DNA of 64,000 bases from Isochrysis galbana (lineage: Eukaryota; Haptophyta; Isochrysidales; Isochrysidaceae): contig CM030931.1 of NCBI GenBank assembly GCA_018136815.1, forward strand, positions 186,001 through 250,000, in the 5' to 3' direction. Under the pieces are notes generated by a model. It ran no database searches, was not told the origin of the DNA, and saw only the letters and a list, made by a program, of their open reading frames with translations. This document shows positions 19,562-29,583 of this stretch, in pieces. How positions within the stretch are numbered: position 1 is the first letter of the stretch; each line of letters starts with the position of its first letter. The position numbers and the translations under genes are program-made.

Positions 19562-21602
19562 ATGGCGGTGGAGAATCTAGAGGTTGTGCCGCCCGGCTCC
19601 GCCGTCAAGGCATCCAAGCCGAGCGAGCCGCTCTCCGTTGGCCCAAAGACGGGGCCCGGGAAGGGGGGCTTCAAGCGCGTGCTCAGCAAGTGCGAGCGCA
19701 TGAACCTTGCCGACCAGGTGCGCTGACCCGCCTTAGACGACTGAGCGCTCATACATGCCGCTCACGCGTATCGCACGCCGCCTCACACAGAAGCGGAAGA
19801 GGGAATCCGATCCCGGCGCCTTCTTCAAGCGCCAGCTCTCCAAGGCGGACAGGCTAGCGCTCAAGGACAAGCAGGCAGAGGAGAAGCTCAAGCAGCAGGC
19901 CGAGAAGCTAGCTGAGAAGGCACAGAAGGAGCTCGTACGTTCATCTCAAACGCCTCGCGCATGTTGCCTCGCGCTGGGCGTCGCCCGGGGACATGGGCTA
20001 GGCACCTACATTATGAGCGGAGGCGCAAACATCGGGTTCGCGCATGCCCACACAGGAGAAGCGAGAGAAAGAGGCTGAGAAGTTGACCAAGACCGAGGAG
20101 CGTCGCAAGAAGGAGGAGGAGAAGGAGCAGAAGGCTGCCGAGCGCGAGGCCAAGAAGATGGCCAAGGAGGAGAAGGCGGCGCTCCCAAAGAAGCCCATGA
20201 CTGCGTTCTTCATTTTCACGGGCGACAGGTGCTCTCATTCACTCACACGCCCACACTATGACAAGTTGGTCGTGATTGGTGGCTGCGTGTCGCTCACACA
20301 ACGCGTTGGTCGTGCAGGCGGGCTTCTGTGAAAGAGGCCAACCCCGAGGCTTCCGTGTCCGACATTGCCAAGCTGCTTGGCGCCCAGTGGAATGAGCTGT
20401 CCGAGGAGGAGAAGCAGCCATACGAGGAGAAGGCCGCTGCGGACAAGGAGCGCTACGCTCAGGAGGTGGAGCGACTCCTTCCCCTGATTCAGGCGCAAAT
20501 CACTTGTCGCACTTTGCTGGCCCTTCGGTACGCCTCGTATGACTGACAGCCTGCCGCTGCATTCCTTCAGTGTGAGGCCGTCGGCATCCCTATCAAGGAG
20601 CCGCGGGGGGAGAAGAAGGGGCGTACCGAAGACGACATGGGGGGAAGGGAGAAGCGCCAAAAGGTAAAGGAGCCCAAGGTAGCGACGCGGCACCCTGCAG
20701 AGGTTAGCGTGGCCAAGCCGGCCATCCATTTCTACAAGCGCGAGCACCGGGCTGCCGTGGCCGAGGCTCACCCCGAAGCAGATCCGCATTCCCTAGTGCG
20801 CATGATGGAAGAGTCTTTCGAGGCGCTTTCTCACGAAGAGCGCGCGCCGTATGAAGAGCGGGCGGCGGCCGACATGGAGCGGTACAACTCCGAGATTGCG
20901 GCAGAGGTGTGCAATTTATTCCCGCGCAACTCCTTGTGTGATGCAGGGGATGGCCCGTCCGCATTCGCCCGAGCGTCCATTTCTACAAGGCAGCAGGTGT
21001 CTCATCACACTTCCCGTTCGGCTTGCATGTGTTCTCAGAATGAAAAGAGGGAGGCGGAGCGCGCAAACAAGAAGGAAGCCAAGGCTGCAGCGCGAGAGAG
21101 CAAGGCAGCCGAGAAGATGGCGAAGAAGAAGTCGGCCAAGGTAACAACTAAAGCCAACGAGGTGGAGCTCCGTAAGCCGACTGAAGAAGAGCAGGCTGTG
21201 CTCGATGCGGTCGAAGCGATGCGCAAGGCAGGTGTCGACCACGAGGGTGAAGTGTGCGGCTGGCGAATCAAACTCAAGCGGCGACCCGTTCGGGACGACG
21301 GCAAGCCCACTGGCGGACCTGTCCTGACAGTATTTCCTCCGGGCGAGAAGAAGGCGCTCTTGTCCGTCCTCAACATCAAGCGGAAAATGGGCATCCTTGG
21401 CGCGCCCCTGCACGACTCGGAAGACGCTAAGCCGGTGCAGGTCGCGTCTACGGATGGTGAGGCCGAAGACGAGGCAATGGCGGAAGAGTTGGCGAGGAAT
21501 GAGACTGGCTCAGAGTGCGGCGACAAGTCGGCGTCAATGGACGACGATACGGCAGGCTCTGATGAGGATGAATTTGGCCATGTGGACGTCGAAGAAGACT
21601 GA
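19562..21602 (+). CDS. Two-HMG-box chromatin protein
   Basis: Six exons fit: 19562–19717, 19791–19934, 20056–20228, 20318–20465, 20571–20906 and 21039–21602, for 506 residues. Exons 1–3 encode a basic start and a long Lys/Glu-rich helix (about 70–145). HMG box 1 spans exons 3–4 (LPKKPMTAFFIFTGDRRASV…GAQWNELSEEEKQPYEEKAA). Box 2 is in exon 5 (KPAIHFYKREHRAAV…FEALSHEERAPYEERAAADM). Exon 6 has a second KER-like helix, then a possible MBD-like module (GWRIKLKRRPVRDDGKPTGG…PPGEKKALLS) and an acidic tail (DDDTAGSDEDEFGHVDVEED). It likely bends DNA or chaperones nucleosomes. Intron 5 is a multiple of three without stops, so it could be retained. Confidence 0.82.
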
Positions 21603-21681
21603 AGTAGAAGGTAGGATCCTTCCGCGCGGCTGGGATTCAGTCTATGAGCGCGCCTTTGAGCGTCCACATGGCCAAATTCAT
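21568..21681. other. Nested palindrome over the HMG-gene stop codon
   Basis: A perfect 21-bp inverted repeat has arms 21568–21588 and 21661–21681. An inner 8-bp pair, AGACTGAA (21596–21603) and TTCAGTCT (21636–21643), sits in register inside it. The stop codon lies in the inner left arm, so the mRNA end can fold into a long hairpin. Confidence 0.85.
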
Positions 21682-22854
21682 AGACTCAAACGTCTTGGCG
21701 TTGATTTTCGGATCGCGCACGCCCTTCGCACATGCTGTGTGGGTACTACGAGAGCCCACCTAGGACGCTTGGCGCTCCGATGAGGCTGCCGGACCACTAG
21801 AGTAGTAAGTAGTAAGGAATAGCCGTGGAATATTGAAACAAAGAATTCTTGAAGGTGTCCACTACAAAAAAGTCTGCAGATTTGGGGCGAAACACCTACT
21901 TGGAGCCCGGTGTCCGGTGAAAAACTTTTAGCATATTCTCGCCTCGCGCGCGGCACTTGGGTTCGATGCTGTAGCCACGCCCCATTCCCTTCCTCTACCC
22001 TCGGCTACCCGCCTTGCGGCACTCCCCTTGTGCTCTACTTAGGGGCCTAGGATGTGTGGGGGGGTAGGGTCGAGCGGGGTGCACCTGCCCACAACGGGGT
22101 GGTTTGTCTGTCTTGATGTGTTGCGGATGCTGCGGTGTGGACATGTGGCTGAGGTTTGTACTCATCTTCAGCCTACCCTCGTCGTCTTCGGTGAAGATGG
22201 GTGTGCTAAGCTCTAGCGGGCTCTTGAGTTTAGGTTTATGTTTTCTTCCCTGGGCCTGAACCGCCGCGCGAGTACGCGAGTACGCACTAGGCTGTGGGTA
22301 GTGGGTATTCGTATTCGGCGGGGCAAGGCCCCTGACCAGGGTAGTGAACCTTATTGACGTGGATTCTAGAATAGGTATGTAGTGATATTCGTATGACTCG
22401 AATTCTATATCTGTCGAAATCTCTAATTATGTATCTGCACGCTCTTGCTATTATGTTGAGATTTTTGAAGTTCAAGCTGTCGGGGGTGGTCGCTTAGGGC
22501 GATAGGCGAAGAGTCTATCTTTCGCCCTCTGTTTGCACGGCTCGTGCTTGATGTCCCCCGCCCCTCCCCGCTTCTTTTGTTCATGCAATGCCTGCTAATG
22601 ACCCACAGCCGCATCCACACCATCATGGCTACCAACACTCCCGGCTCTTAGGGCCAGGGTGCGCTATATGCCACGAATGCATGGGCGCACAAGCCCTGCT
22701 TGCCCGGGCCGGCCCGCGCCCCATTCCACCTCCCCTTCGTTCCTCCTCATCGGCCCAGCTGCTCGCCACTCACACACCACACCGGCACTCCTGCAGACCA
22801 CATGCTACAAGGAGCGAGACTTTCTAAGAGGGATCGTTCGAGGGGGACTACGTA
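21682..22854. other. Intergenic, no supported gene
   Basis: Short ORFs on both strands have no recognisable motif. GAGTTTAGGTTTATG near 22224 is a weak telomere-like scrap. Confidence 0.5.
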
Positions 22855-23067
22855 TTATGCACAATCCGTGGCCACGGTGTCATTAGTAAGGATACAGACA
22901 CCCTCATAGTTGCAATTGCCGAAGTCGCCCTTGAAAATCTGGGGCCCTGGGGAATCCTGCTGATTGACAACAGCTATCCCTATTATCATAGATGTGGCAT
23001 GTAGACTCTCATCGAGCATTCGCAAGCCTCCGCATCGACGGCGGATTGATGGAAGAGTTACCTTTTG
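22855..23067 (-). other. Open frame continuing past the TGA of the coiled-coil gene
   Basis: In the same frame as the coiled-coil exon, after its TGA, 70 codons stay open (QKVTLPSIRRR…SMIIGIAVVNQQDSPGPQ…GNCNYEGVCILTNDT…) up to TAA at 22855–22857. It could be a downstream exon, recoding at TGA, or chance. Confidence 0.3.
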
Positions 23068-23865
23068 TCAATGCACAGCAACTGCCCCGTTTTCCAATTT
23101 CGTCGCAAGTTCTGCAAGAGAAACCTGCAGGTCACGTTGCTTTGCAATGAGCTGCCTTAGCCGCTGCCGTCCCGAGGTGGTCTTGTCCAATAAGCTGACA
23201 GAGTGGGAAGGCATCAATTTTCATCAATGAGACAATTGACATGGGAAACAGGGCTGTTGCAGAAGTATTCGCTGCTACTGATCCACCTATTTGCCCCCCC
23301 CGTGCACAGAACATCCGCTCCATAGTGCATTACATTCGTTGCGTCCCGCCGCCTACCTGTCCAATCTTTGCTGATGCTCCTCGTCCTCCTGCAGAGCCGC
23401 TTGGGCTTCCGGGACCGACCAGTCGAGGGGAACATGCGTAAGTGCGCTGGTCCCACACGACTCAAGCAACGTAGCCATATCGGACTCGCGCTCCACCGCT
23501 CGCGTGAGCATACGCTGCATCTCATCACGCGACTCAACCCACTCTTTCTGCTGCGCGCGCAGCGCCTCTCCGTCGGCACGCAGCAGCGCGTTTTCAGCTT
23601 GGAGCTCAGCGAGCTGCGAGACTGTTGCCGCCGCCAGCTTGCTCGGGGCGAGCCGGTTGCCCGTCTTGTGCGGCGCGGTCACGGCGAGCTGGTGCGTCCT
23701 GCTCTGCTGCGCCGCGTGGTTGCCCAGCCGGCTCACGCCGCCCTTGGCCACCGCCGGCCTGCTCGCTGAGGCGGTAGGCATCGCTCTCCCGGGTCGGACG
23801 GCGGAGAACCTCAACGTCGATTCGAATGAATGATTGGGCGGTCGATGTGAATTTTTTTTAGACAT
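23068..23865 (-). CDS. Coiled-coil protein, unknown function
   Basis: Two exons fit: 23865–23357 and 23194–23068. The 162-base intron has GT–AG ends and matching phase 2, giving 211 residues. A basic, disordered N-terminus (about 1–75) precedes a coiled coil (VSQLAELQAENALLRADGEA, then ESRDEMQRMLTRAVERESDM). A linker and a second helix from exon 2 follow (RQRLRQLIAKQRDLQVSLAE). No known domain is evident. The frame stays open for 70 codons past the TGA, so the C-terminus is uncertain. Confidence 0.55.
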
Positions 23866-24936
23866 CCCACATAGCTTTCTCTACTTATGAGGGCGCGAGG
23901 GCGCTTGGCTCCGGCGAGAATTTCGAGAATTTTTTTTTGAAATTTGGGTCCATCATCGAAAAAAAATTTTGACCGAAATTTGGGTCACGCGGGAGCGAAA
24001 TTTGCAAGCCCGCAGCCGGATGACGCCCGCGAGCAACCCATCATCGGCTGGCCCCTCGAGGAGGGGAAGCGGCCGAGATGCCGAGATCGAGATGGAGATG
24101 GGCCTTGACAGAAGACAGAAGGCAGAAGGCGAGGACGTGGAGGGCACCCTCTCAGGGCAGAGCCCTCGCCGGTCGCCGGGTCCCCTAGCTCTCCTGGGGC
24201 GACAAACCACAGCCATCCCGAGTTCGACAACATGCAAGTCTTTGCTGCTCCTTGTCGCAACATGTAGTAGCAGCGTATCAATCACCATACGCCCCGTAAG
24301 ATTTGTTAATACTAGTTTTCAATTGGAACGAGTTTAGAACTATCGACAGATCGAAAGCAATTTTAAATCATGTATCAATAAAATAGTGGTCACGCCATAT
24401 TGAAAGAGGTCTTCATCTGACGCGTCTACTGTCTACTGTGAAATTGGTGATTATTTTGGAAAGTCTCTTCAAGTCACGGAACGGAACCTGTCCACCCTGA
24501 ATTTCAACCCTTTGGCGACAGTCGTCAGACGTGGGACAGCCCCCAGCAACGATACCACCGCAGGTGCTCCAAGCTTTTAAAGTATATCTGGAATCCCGAA
24601 GGTGGGTGGTTTCTAGAGTGGGTTGCGAGACCGGTCGGTGTGTCATGTGGCTGGGGAGCCCTCATCGTCTCGACGTCTTTGGTGACCTAGTACCCTGGAT
24701 TGAAAATAAGACCAACGGCGCGACCCTTTGGCAGGTCAGGTCGGCCGTGTTGGCCTGGCCTCTCGACCAATAGTTATGCTGCCATGAGGGGTACGTGGGA
24801 ATAATGTCCAAGTAAGGGGTCGATAAAAGTTGTATACATAAATATATAAGGGGACGGGACGGGAAAGTCCATCTCAAGATGGAACACCCCTATCTAAGCG
24901 GATAAAGGTACCCAGCTTTATAGGACGAGTCCTCAA
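23866..24936. other. Intergenic; A/T tracts and weak ORFs
   Basis: Runs of A/T with GAATTTCGAGAATT-like repeats lie at 23840–23990. A minus-strand frame at 24646–24413 (STCGGIVAGGCPTSDDC…) looks partly protein-like but matches nothing I know. Confidence 0.4.
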
Positions 24937-24954
24937 CTATCGTTAAAACGATAG
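24937..24954 (+). other. Hairpin before ATG, copy 1
   Basis: CTATCGTTAAAACGATAG is a near-complete palindrome (8-bp arms, AA centre). It is followed by GGTCATGG, with ATG at 24959, at the 5' edge of a retroelement-like ORF. See the similar hairpins at 55356 and 56343. Confidence 0.75.
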
Positions 24955-25990
24955 GGTCATGGAGCGCGCGCCGCCGCCCGCTCTCGCTGCCGCTGCCCTC
25001 GCCATGATGGACGAAGAGCTCACGGACACGCCGTTGTCGCCGAAGCGACCGCGCCAGGACGACCCCCACAGTCAGGTGGGCACAGGAGCCGGCGGGCCGC
25101 GCCCGCGCACCACCGAGAACGGAGAGAGCACGACCAGCATGCTGGTTGTCAGCATGCAACACACACAAGCCACAACCCACAGCCACACCAGACACACCAC
25201 CCCAGTGGGACGCTCCATCAGGGAAGGCCTCCGGGCCTGGACCCTACACAGCCGCGGTACCGCCCTCGCGCTCCGGCGCGAGGTGCCGGCCCGGCACCAA
25301 TACATTCAGAACCCCAAGGGGGGCATGACGTACCAAAACATGGGGCCCAACATGGAACAGATGTGGACCCCCTGGAGGGGGGCCAAGGACAGCACAGGAG
25401 AGGGAACGAAGGGGAAGCTCCCCAACGTAGCGGACGGGCCGGAGGCCAGGCGCGTCTCAGACGCACAATCGACGGACACAACACTGGCCAATGAGGCCCA
25501 GCACAACAAACACCAGCACAAACAAGAGCCAACACAAAACAGCCCTTACGAACTCCGAAGCGAAACCCATTCGGTACATCAAAACAAACGGAGGCAGAAG
25601 CTTCCCGTTCAACGTGGCGAGCGGCGTCCCCCAAGGATGCCCGCTGTCACCGCTGGCCTTCCTCTTAACGGCGGAGGCCCTCACCCGGGCGATAAACGAG
25701 GACGAAGACATAGACGGCATCGTGGTGAACGGAGCCGAACTGAAGATAAGCCAATTCGCGGACGACACTCAACTCCTAGCAGCCAACTATGGCAGCCTCG
25801 CACGATCACTCGACTGGGTGGAAAGATACGCAGCGGCCTCGTGCGGCAAGCCAAACGAACAAAAATTGGAAGGACTGAGGATGGGGGCTTCCCTCCCCAT
25901 TCCCCGGATCCCCCCTCCCCCCCCGCGGCGGCTTCCCTCCCCCTTCCCCGGATCCCCCCCCCCCCCTCGCCGCGTCACCTTATCACCATA
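24955..25990 (+). mobile_element. Truncated non-LTR retrotransposon with RT motifs
   Basis: A polar ORF starts at 24959 (MERAPPPALAAAALAMMDEE). In a second frame from about 25560 the reverse transcriptase core appears: SFPFNVASGVPQGCPLSPLA (domain 4), ISQFADDTQLL (the catalytic F/Y-x-D-D box) and CGKPNEQKLEGLRMG. The first ORF and the RT are joined without the N-terminal RT domains, so an internal deletion occurred. The element breaks off after 25880 into C-rich repeats. It is a dead copy. Its start coincides with the hairpin at 24937. Confidence 0.75.
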
Positions 25991-26417
25991 GGTCCTGCTG
26001 CCTCCTCTCGGTCGGTCACGCTTCTGCGAGAGCAGGCTCCTCGGTCGGTCACAGGTGAAGCTCGCTTCATGCTTCTGTGATGCCTCTTGTCCCCTGCACG
26101 CGACCCCCACCGCCCTTGCTCGTGTCCCGTGTACCAGCCCCTGCCCTCGCCCTGAGTCCACACATCCTGACACTGTAGTATGCGTTGCTTCTCCTTCTGC
26201 AGTGTCCCCGTCATTCTCTCTTCAATGATGTTCAAGCGTGCCACGATCGAGACAATCAGGGAGGTCAACGAGTCGGTGTATGAGCTGTTGGAAACTATTG
26301 ATCGGTGCACGGATCGTCTGGTCAAACGAGAGCTGAAAACTCCTTTACCAAGTCTTGCTCACAGACCCGTCACTCCAGGGGTAGCCTCATGGACAGATAA
26401 CTGGAGCAAAGCGGCCT
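25991..26417. other. Spacer with opposing weak ORFs
   Basis: A plus-strand frame (FKRATIETIREVNESVYELL…, 26180–26458) and a minus-strand frame across it both look helical. I cannot decide which, if either, is coding. Confidence 0.3.
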
Positions 26418-26690
26418 TTGAAGGAGACAGACGACCTCGATCATCATGTACGGCTTGAACGACAGTATGTGCCCGAGGGAGGAATGTACCAGGATAATAC
26501 TCTGGTACAGAGTACCTGCACTGTACCCGTCTCACAGATGTCAAGCACTGCTGACATGAAAGACGGGTTGTTCATCGATGGGTCGCTGCTTCCTTCACTG
26601 TTTTGTGAGAGGAGCATGTTTGTTCATCTATCCCCTCCCAATCCAGAGGATTACGTACAGCAGAACTTGACGAATTGGGATGGCCCATAG
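26418..26690 (+). CDS. Unrecognised ORF, possible exon
   Basis: The frame is open from about 26388 to TAG at 26688–26690, giving about 100 residues with an ordinary composition (QYVPEGGMYQDNTLVQSTC…, KDGLFIDGSLLPSLFCERSM). It has no known domain and no clear start context. Confidence 0.25.
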   Translation: MKETDDLDHHVRLERQYVPEGGMYQDNTLVQSTCTVPVSQMSSTADMKDGLFIDGSLLPSLFCERSMFVHLSPPNPEDYVQQNLTNWDGP

Positions 26691-27119
26691 GGCCTGAGGG
26701 CAATGAGGAAGGTGGCAAGCCGGCGGCAGGCGCGGCGAGCAGGGAGGCCACTTCAGAGGCGCTGACGGGCTGAAGCCCGTCAGCAGAGGAAGGCAGGAGC
26801 GAGGGAGCGGCGGTGGCGGAGGCAAAACAACTTCGCCGCCATCTTCGGATGGAGGTGGAGGCGGGTTGGCTGCCTGGACTGGAGTAGGAGGGAGTCGACC
26901 CCGTTCAATCGCGCTGGTGACCGCGGCGAGCTGTTGTGAGAATTGTGCGGCCATGGCCTGCATGAGCTCGATATAGCGCAACTCGACGGGGTTGAGCCCC
27001 GGTGAAGCCGAAGAAGTTGGCGGCGGGACCGTAGCAGACGGTGAGAAGGAGAGAGATGAAGAAGGAAGTCGGGCAGCAGGCCCGGGGCCTAGGCGGAGAT
27101 CCCCGAGTACCTGGGCCAC
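26628..27119 (-). CDS. Pro-rich gag-like ORF, possibly frameshifted
   Basis: The frame has a helix (VELRYIELMQAMAAQFSQQL AAVTSAI) and a Pro-rich stretch. After about 26790 the neighbouring frame (LQPVSASEVASLLAAPAAGL…) looks more protein-like, so an indel is likely. A retroelement gag-like origin is a guess. A perfect 10-bp stem hairpin (GCTGACGGGC TGAA GCCCGTCAGC) lies at 26761–26784, where the frame changes character. Confidence 0.25.
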   Translation of the reverse strand: MAQVLGDLRLGPGPAARLPSSSLSFSPSATVPPPTSSASPGLNPVELRYIELMQAMAAQFSQQLAAVTSAIERGRLPPTPVQAANPPPPPSEDGGEVVLPPPPPLPRSCLPLLTGFSPSAPLKWPPCSPRLPPACHLPHCPQALWAIPIRQVLLYVILWIGRG

Positions 27120-27290
27120 CTGAAGAAGACCCCCGTCGCACCTCTGGTGATCGACTTGACGGGGGAGGACGACGAGGAGGAGGACAACGAGTACATGATC
27201 ATCCTGGACGACCCCCGCGGCGACGACGACGATGGGTGGGCTCCATGTGTGGATCTGACTGGGGATGAGCTGCGCGTGCAGCGGCCGTGA
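27093..27290 (+). CDS. Acidic terminal exon with two VDLTGD/E motifs
   Basis: After an acceptor-like CCTAG, the frame reads IPEYLGHLKKTPVAPLVIDL, then TGEDDEEEDNEYMIILDDPR, then DDGWAPCVDLTGDELRVQRP and stop. LVIDLTGEDDEE and PCVDLTGDE look like SUMO-interacting motifs with acidic flanks. No upstream exon could be tied to it. It overlaps a minus-strand frame, and at most one of the two is real. Confidence 0.35.
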   Translation, partial: AEIPEYLGHLKKTPVAPLVIDLTGEDDEEEDNEYMIILDDPRGDDDDGWAPCVDLTGDELRVQRP

Positions 27291-28507
27291 ATGCTTGTGT
27301 GCGTGTGTGTGTGCGTGCGAATAAGGTTGTAATGATGTTTCAAGCTCTACTCTCTATTTTTCGTGGATTTTTTTTGGAGGGGGAGGACGACGAGGCGCGC
27401 GTTTTTCACCCCCGTGAGCTCTGCGCCCTGATCAACTCGAGAATCACACTCCCTGTCTCGGCGTCGAGCCGCAGATGATTGAACTTTGCACTTTGTCTTT
27501 TTGTTTAGCCGCTGCTGAGTCCGGATGACACTCGAAGTGCAAGGAGCGCACCAGGTGAGTCCACCCGATAGGCTGTAGGTCGACGTATTCCCATCGCACA
27601 TCGCACGTCTTCTGAGCTAATCATCGACGGGCCGTTGATGGTAGCGCTTTCGCTTTTCAAGCCGGCCTCGGAGAAGATGTGGTCATTTTGTCATTTTGCA
27701 TCCCGCTATCACACGTACGTGCATGCTTGGGATCTTGTTTGTCCACGTCATACTTGCCGGTTCCGAAGCCGTGATTGTGATTGTCGATGCGCCCGCCGCG
27801 ACCCGAGATCGATATTCTGGCTGCACTCCTTTTCCAACTTCCAACGCCACCGGCGTCTCCGGCACCACGATCTGTGGGGCCTCCGGCTGGCCGAACCTTT
27901 AGGCAGTCCACGCTTTCCGGGCCAGTGGAATAGGATTAGCAGGGTGTGCCACCTGCCACGCGGCCTTGACCCTTGCTATCGGCGTCGACGGCGGGGACGA
28001 CGGCGGTGTTGCGCGCAGCGAGCGCGGAGCGAGAGGCGCAGTCAGGATTGGGGTTGGGGTGCAAGGACATGGAGGTGGCAGGGAGAGAGAGAGGGCAGAG
28101 CTCAGAGGAGGGGGGGGCAGCCAAAGGGGCCCTGGCGGCAGGGCGCAGGGCGACAGACGACGGGGCGATAGCCGAAGGACCCCTTTTATTCTTGACGATT
28201 TTTGATTTTTGGTGTCCCCCCCGGTACTGATTTTCGGACTGTTTTTCACTGTTTTTGTACAAAGGCCAAAAAACAGACTGTTTTTACTATTTTTGGAGCC
28301 CCCTCCACTGTTTTTCCCATCTAGGGTTAGTACCACTACAGTACTACAGTCCATTGAGAGTAGAGGTACTAACGCTCAAGAAAGTGGTGGTGGTATGTAC
28401 GGCGTGAGGTAGGCGTCCCCCCCCCCCCTGCGCGCCTTTGTGCTACCGTCCTACCACAGCTTCAGGTGGTTCTAAAGATGATCTAATAACCCTGGCGCGA
28501 GACGGCG
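27291..28507. other. Intergenic; weak ORFs and a CAGTGTTTTT-type repeat
   Basis: Open frames at 27635–28171 have no motif. Bases 28225–28320 hold repeated ACTGTTTTT words like those in the elements at 15.0 and 40.6 kb, likely transposon debris. Confidence 0.4.
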
Positions 28508-28539
28508 GGTTAAGGGTTAGGGTTAGTGATAGGGTTAGG
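28508..28539. repeat. Short interstitial telomere-like array
   Basis: Imperfect TTAGGG units (GGGTTAAGGGTTAGGGTTAG…) are present. This is far too short for a functional telomere. Confidence 0.6.
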
Positions 28540-28599
28540 CAGAAGTAGTAGGATGCGCCTAGCCACCTGCGTCTGTTTACAACAGAATGCTCTGTGGCT

Positions 28600-28994
28600 C
28601 CCGCCGTCCCCTTCGGAGCGGAGCACATCGCTCTCTCGCGCCCGCGGGGGGGGGGGGGGGGGGGCTGGGACCTTCCCCCCCCCGAACGGGGGAAGAGAGA
28701 GAGGAGAAAGGGAGGAGTTTATGTTAGATATGATCGGACGGACAAGACGATCGTTCTCTCCGTCTGCTCTCTCGCGCCGGGGGGGGGGGCGGGGGGTTGC
28801 TGCTGCTGGGACCCCCGATGGGAGGAAGAGAGGAGAGAGGGAGGAGTTTATGTGAGATATGACCGGTCGGAGAAGACGAGGGCGCGCGGTGGGAGGGGGA
28901 GAGGGCGGTAGTAGGGAAAGGGGGGAGGGGGGGGGGGAGAGTAGAGAGGGGGGGGGAGAGGGAGAGAGGGAGATGAGAGAGAGAGAGAGAGAGA

Positions 28995-29089
<95 letters not shown>

Positions 29090-29333
29090 CGTTAGAAAGA
29101 CAGAGAGGGAGAGAAAGAGAGAGAGAGAGGAGGGGGGGGATGATGGACGATAGGAAGGACGAGGAGAGGAGAAGAGGCGAGAGGAGCGCGGAGACCCGCG
29201 GTTTAGGGCCGTGAAAGTGTGAAAGAAAGGCGTCGTAGTATGAAGAGAGAAATCGTTTGGGTGTGGGACCCATCTTGATGGCCGTCTGTCTCCCTCTCTC
29301 TCTCTCTCCCCCTCTCTCTCTCTTTCTCTCTCT

Positions 29334-29383
<50 letters not shown>

Positions 29384-29583
29384 GTGAGGATGCCGCTCCA
29401 CCCAAAAAGAAGAGGAGAGTTGTGGAGAGAGAGGAGAAGAGAGAGAGGGAGAGAGAGAAGAAGAAAAGGGTGAACGGAGAGAGGACGCCTTCGGAGAGAA
29501 AGAAGAGGAGAGAGAGAGAGAGAGGGGGGGGGGGGGGGGAAGGGAGAGAGGGAGGGAGGGAGGGAGAGAGAGAGCTCTTGGGG
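28600..29583. repeat. Purine tract facing a pyrimidine tract, duplicated GGAGTTTATGT unit
   Basis: A unit of about 115 bp (CTCTCGCGCC…GGGGG…GGAGGAGTTTATGT(T/G)AGATATGA) occurs at 28627–28732 and 28768–28862. (GA)n follows at 28970–29135 and (CT)n at 29290–29390, so the two tracts can pair. GA-rich DNA continues to the phosphatase start. Confidence 0.8.
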
